A DNA stretch of 22,542 bases, taken from assembly GCA_910587035.1 (NCBI GenBank), contig CAJUMQ010000030.1, positions 1 through 22,542 on the forward strand. The letters are read 5' to 3'. The translations under genes and the position numbers were made by a program. The notes under the pieces were generated by a model that did not search any database, had not been told where the DNA came from, and saw nothing but the letters and a program-made list of their open reading frames with translations. This document shows, piece by piece, positions 21,523 through 22,542 of the stretch (positions are counted from its first letter, which is position 1; every line of letters starts with the position of its first letter). Source of the stretch: an uncultured Desulfovibrio sp. Its GTDB lineage: Bacteria; Desulfobacterota; Desulfovibrionia; Desulfovibrionales; Desulfovibrionaceae.

Positions 21523-22542
21523 ATGACGAAATATCCTGTTGCGCTGCTTGCCGTGGCGCTGGCCGTGTTCCTTCTGGCTGGCCATGCCGCCCATGCCAAT
21601 CCCGTCTATAATGCCGGATTCCGCACCATGGGCCTGTATAATGTCGATCCGCCCAAAAGGCTGGATGTCAATATGTGGTATCCGGCTTCCAGATCCGAAC
21701 GTGAGCTTAATTATCTGCCATGGACTGTCAATGGCGCTCTGAACGCAAAACCAGCTCAGGGGCTTTTTCCGCTGGTTGCCATCTCCCATTCCATGGCCGG
21801 CACGCGCTTTTCGCATCATGAGCTGGGAGAATTCCTGGCCAGGCGCGGTTTTGTGGTGGTGGCTCCAAACCATGGCCATGACTGCATGGACAACATGGAT
21901 GATCTCTTCACCTTCAGGCAGCTGCGCACACGGGCAGAGGAGATTGTGCTGGCCATGGATCTGGCCTTTGCGGACAGGGAAGTGGGCCCGTTGATAAACA
22001 GGGGGGATATTGGCGTCATTGGCTTTGATTCCGGCGGCACCGCCGCATTGCTGCTGGGAGGGGCAATGCCGCAATGCGCGGGATGGGAGTCCTTTTGCGC
22101 CCGGGCCGGGGCAAGGGATCCATATTGCGCGCCATTCGCAAGACAGAAGATCGGGGAGTCCTGCGCCGAGTTTCCCCTGCAGGCCAGCCTTGGAGACAGG
22201 ATGATCAAGGCTGTGGCGGTCATTGCGCCGGCATACGGGATGTTTTTCGGGGGGGATTCGTTCAGGGATTTTTTCCCGGCGGCGCTTCTGGTCTGCGCCG
22301 GGCGGGAAAAATTCAACCCGCAGGGGCTGCACTGCGAGCCCATAGCCAGAATGCTGGGCAAAAAAGCCAGGGTGCTCGACCTGCCCCAGGCTGATACAGG
22401 CGCGCTGATGTCCGCATGTCCGCCGGCCATAGAGGCTGAGTTGCCGGAGCTGTGCCAGTCCGTCTCCCCCCCGGAGAGAAAACGTATTCATGCAGAACTT
22501 TTTGAGGCCCTGTTTTCCTTCTTTGGCGGCATTTTTGATGTG
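21523..22542 (+). CDS. Secreted alpha/beta-hydrolase (dienelactone hydrolase-like, COG4188 type), probably inactive; 3' end outside the window
   Basis: The frame stays open to the last base, giving 340 visible residues. MTKYPVALLA plus a hydrophobic core ending in AHA (cleavage after about residue 25) is a Sec signal peptide. The fold is recognisable: LDVNMWYPAS, LVAISHSMAGTRFSHHELGE, FLARRGFVVVAPNHGHD, and late PPERKRIHAELFEALFSFF. These match predicted secreted dienelactone hydrolases. At the nucleophile elbow, where relatives have G-[FH]-S-x-G-G, the sequence is GFDSGG (167-172) with Asp169 in the Ser position. Where relatives have AGHFxFLxPC, it reads ADTGALMSAC (290-299) with Thr292 in the His position. 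The acid position, expected in G-x-x-D near residue 263, is Lys. An alternative role as a binding protein is likely. The start at 21523 is chosen for its signal peptide, though AGGGG is unusually close. Confidence 0.8.
   Translation, partial: MTKYPVALLAVALAVFLLAGHAAHANPVYNAGFRTMGLYNVDPPKRLDVNMWYPASRSERELNYLPWTVNGALNAKPAQGLFPLVAISHSMAGTRFSHHELGEFLARRGFVVVAPNHGHDCMDNMDDLFTFRQLRTRAEEIVLAMDLAFADREVGPLINRGDIGVIGFDSGGTAALLLGGAMPQCAGWESFCARAGARDPYCAPFARQKIGESCAEFPLQASLGDRMIKAVAVIAPAYGMFFGGDSFRDFFPAALLVCAGREKFNPQGLHCEPIARMLGKKARVLDLPQADTGALMSACPPAIEAELPELCQSVSPPERKRIHAELFEALFSFFGGIFDV

Overview
The window looks like a stretch of a Desulfovibrio-type sulfate-reducing bacterium (family Desulfovibrionaceae or a close relative). 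The evidence is a complete HdrABC-Flx electron-transfer gene cluster, a HydF [FeFe]-hydrogenase maturase, a menaquinone gene (menA), a NifA-type sigma-54 activator, and generally GC-rich codons with strong G/C third positions. No plasmid, phage, insertion sequence, tRNA, rRNA or CRISPR signature was found by eye.

Layout. Bases 2-994 (+) are the 3' end of a large N6-adenine DNA methyltransferase from a restriction or defence locus, with an AT-rich patch inside it. A small P-loop kinase-like ATPase (TTG start) and menA follow on the + strand. Bases 2835-3315 hold a potentially structured RNA or 3' UTR ending in a terminator, a 23-codon hydrophobic small ORF on the - strand, and divergent promoter-like sequences. 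A 113-residue Sm-like conserved protein and a NifA-like activator (+) follow, closed by a 14-bp bidirectional terminator at 5221. From 5274 to 21408 every recognised gene is on the - strand. In transcription order these are dedA-hydF (8-base overlap), aroE-aroQ (ATGA overlap), hdrC-hdrB-hdrA-flxD/C-flxB-flxA (mostly overlapping ends), a Cache-like lipoprotein with a long Pro/Gln/Glu tail, fbp-tsaD (stop and start share a base), and a TPR protein with an AMIN-domain protein. The window ends on the + strand inside a secreted alpha/beta-hydrolase-like gene whose catalytic positions look replaced.

How the genes work together. The central module is the soluble Hdr-Flx complex. By analogy with the Desulfovibrio vulgaris system, FlxA takes electrons from NADH (or returns them), FlxB and FlxC/D relay them through iron-sulfur clusters, the flavin in HdrA is the proposed bifurcation site, and HdrB/C deliver electrons to a disulfide (proposed to be DsrC or similar) and to ferredoxin. 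Two features differ from what I expect for this module: the MvhD-like FlxD and the ferredoxin-like FlxC are one polypeptide, and FlxA carries an Ala/Lys/Pro/Glu-rich N-terminal extension of about 120 residues. No alcohol dehydrogenase gene adjoins the cluster; shikimate genes do. HydF fits the same hydrogen/low-potential physiology. The remaining genes are housekeeping (aroE, aroQ, fbp, tsaD, menA) or envelope proteins (DedA, lipoprotein, AMIN protein).

The best leads for something undescribed are the apparently dead secreted hydrolase, the modified Flx subunits, the Cache-like lipoprotein with three copies of RPSPFGP, the structured segment after menA, and the small hydrophobic ORF. All family assignments are by eye; no searches were run.
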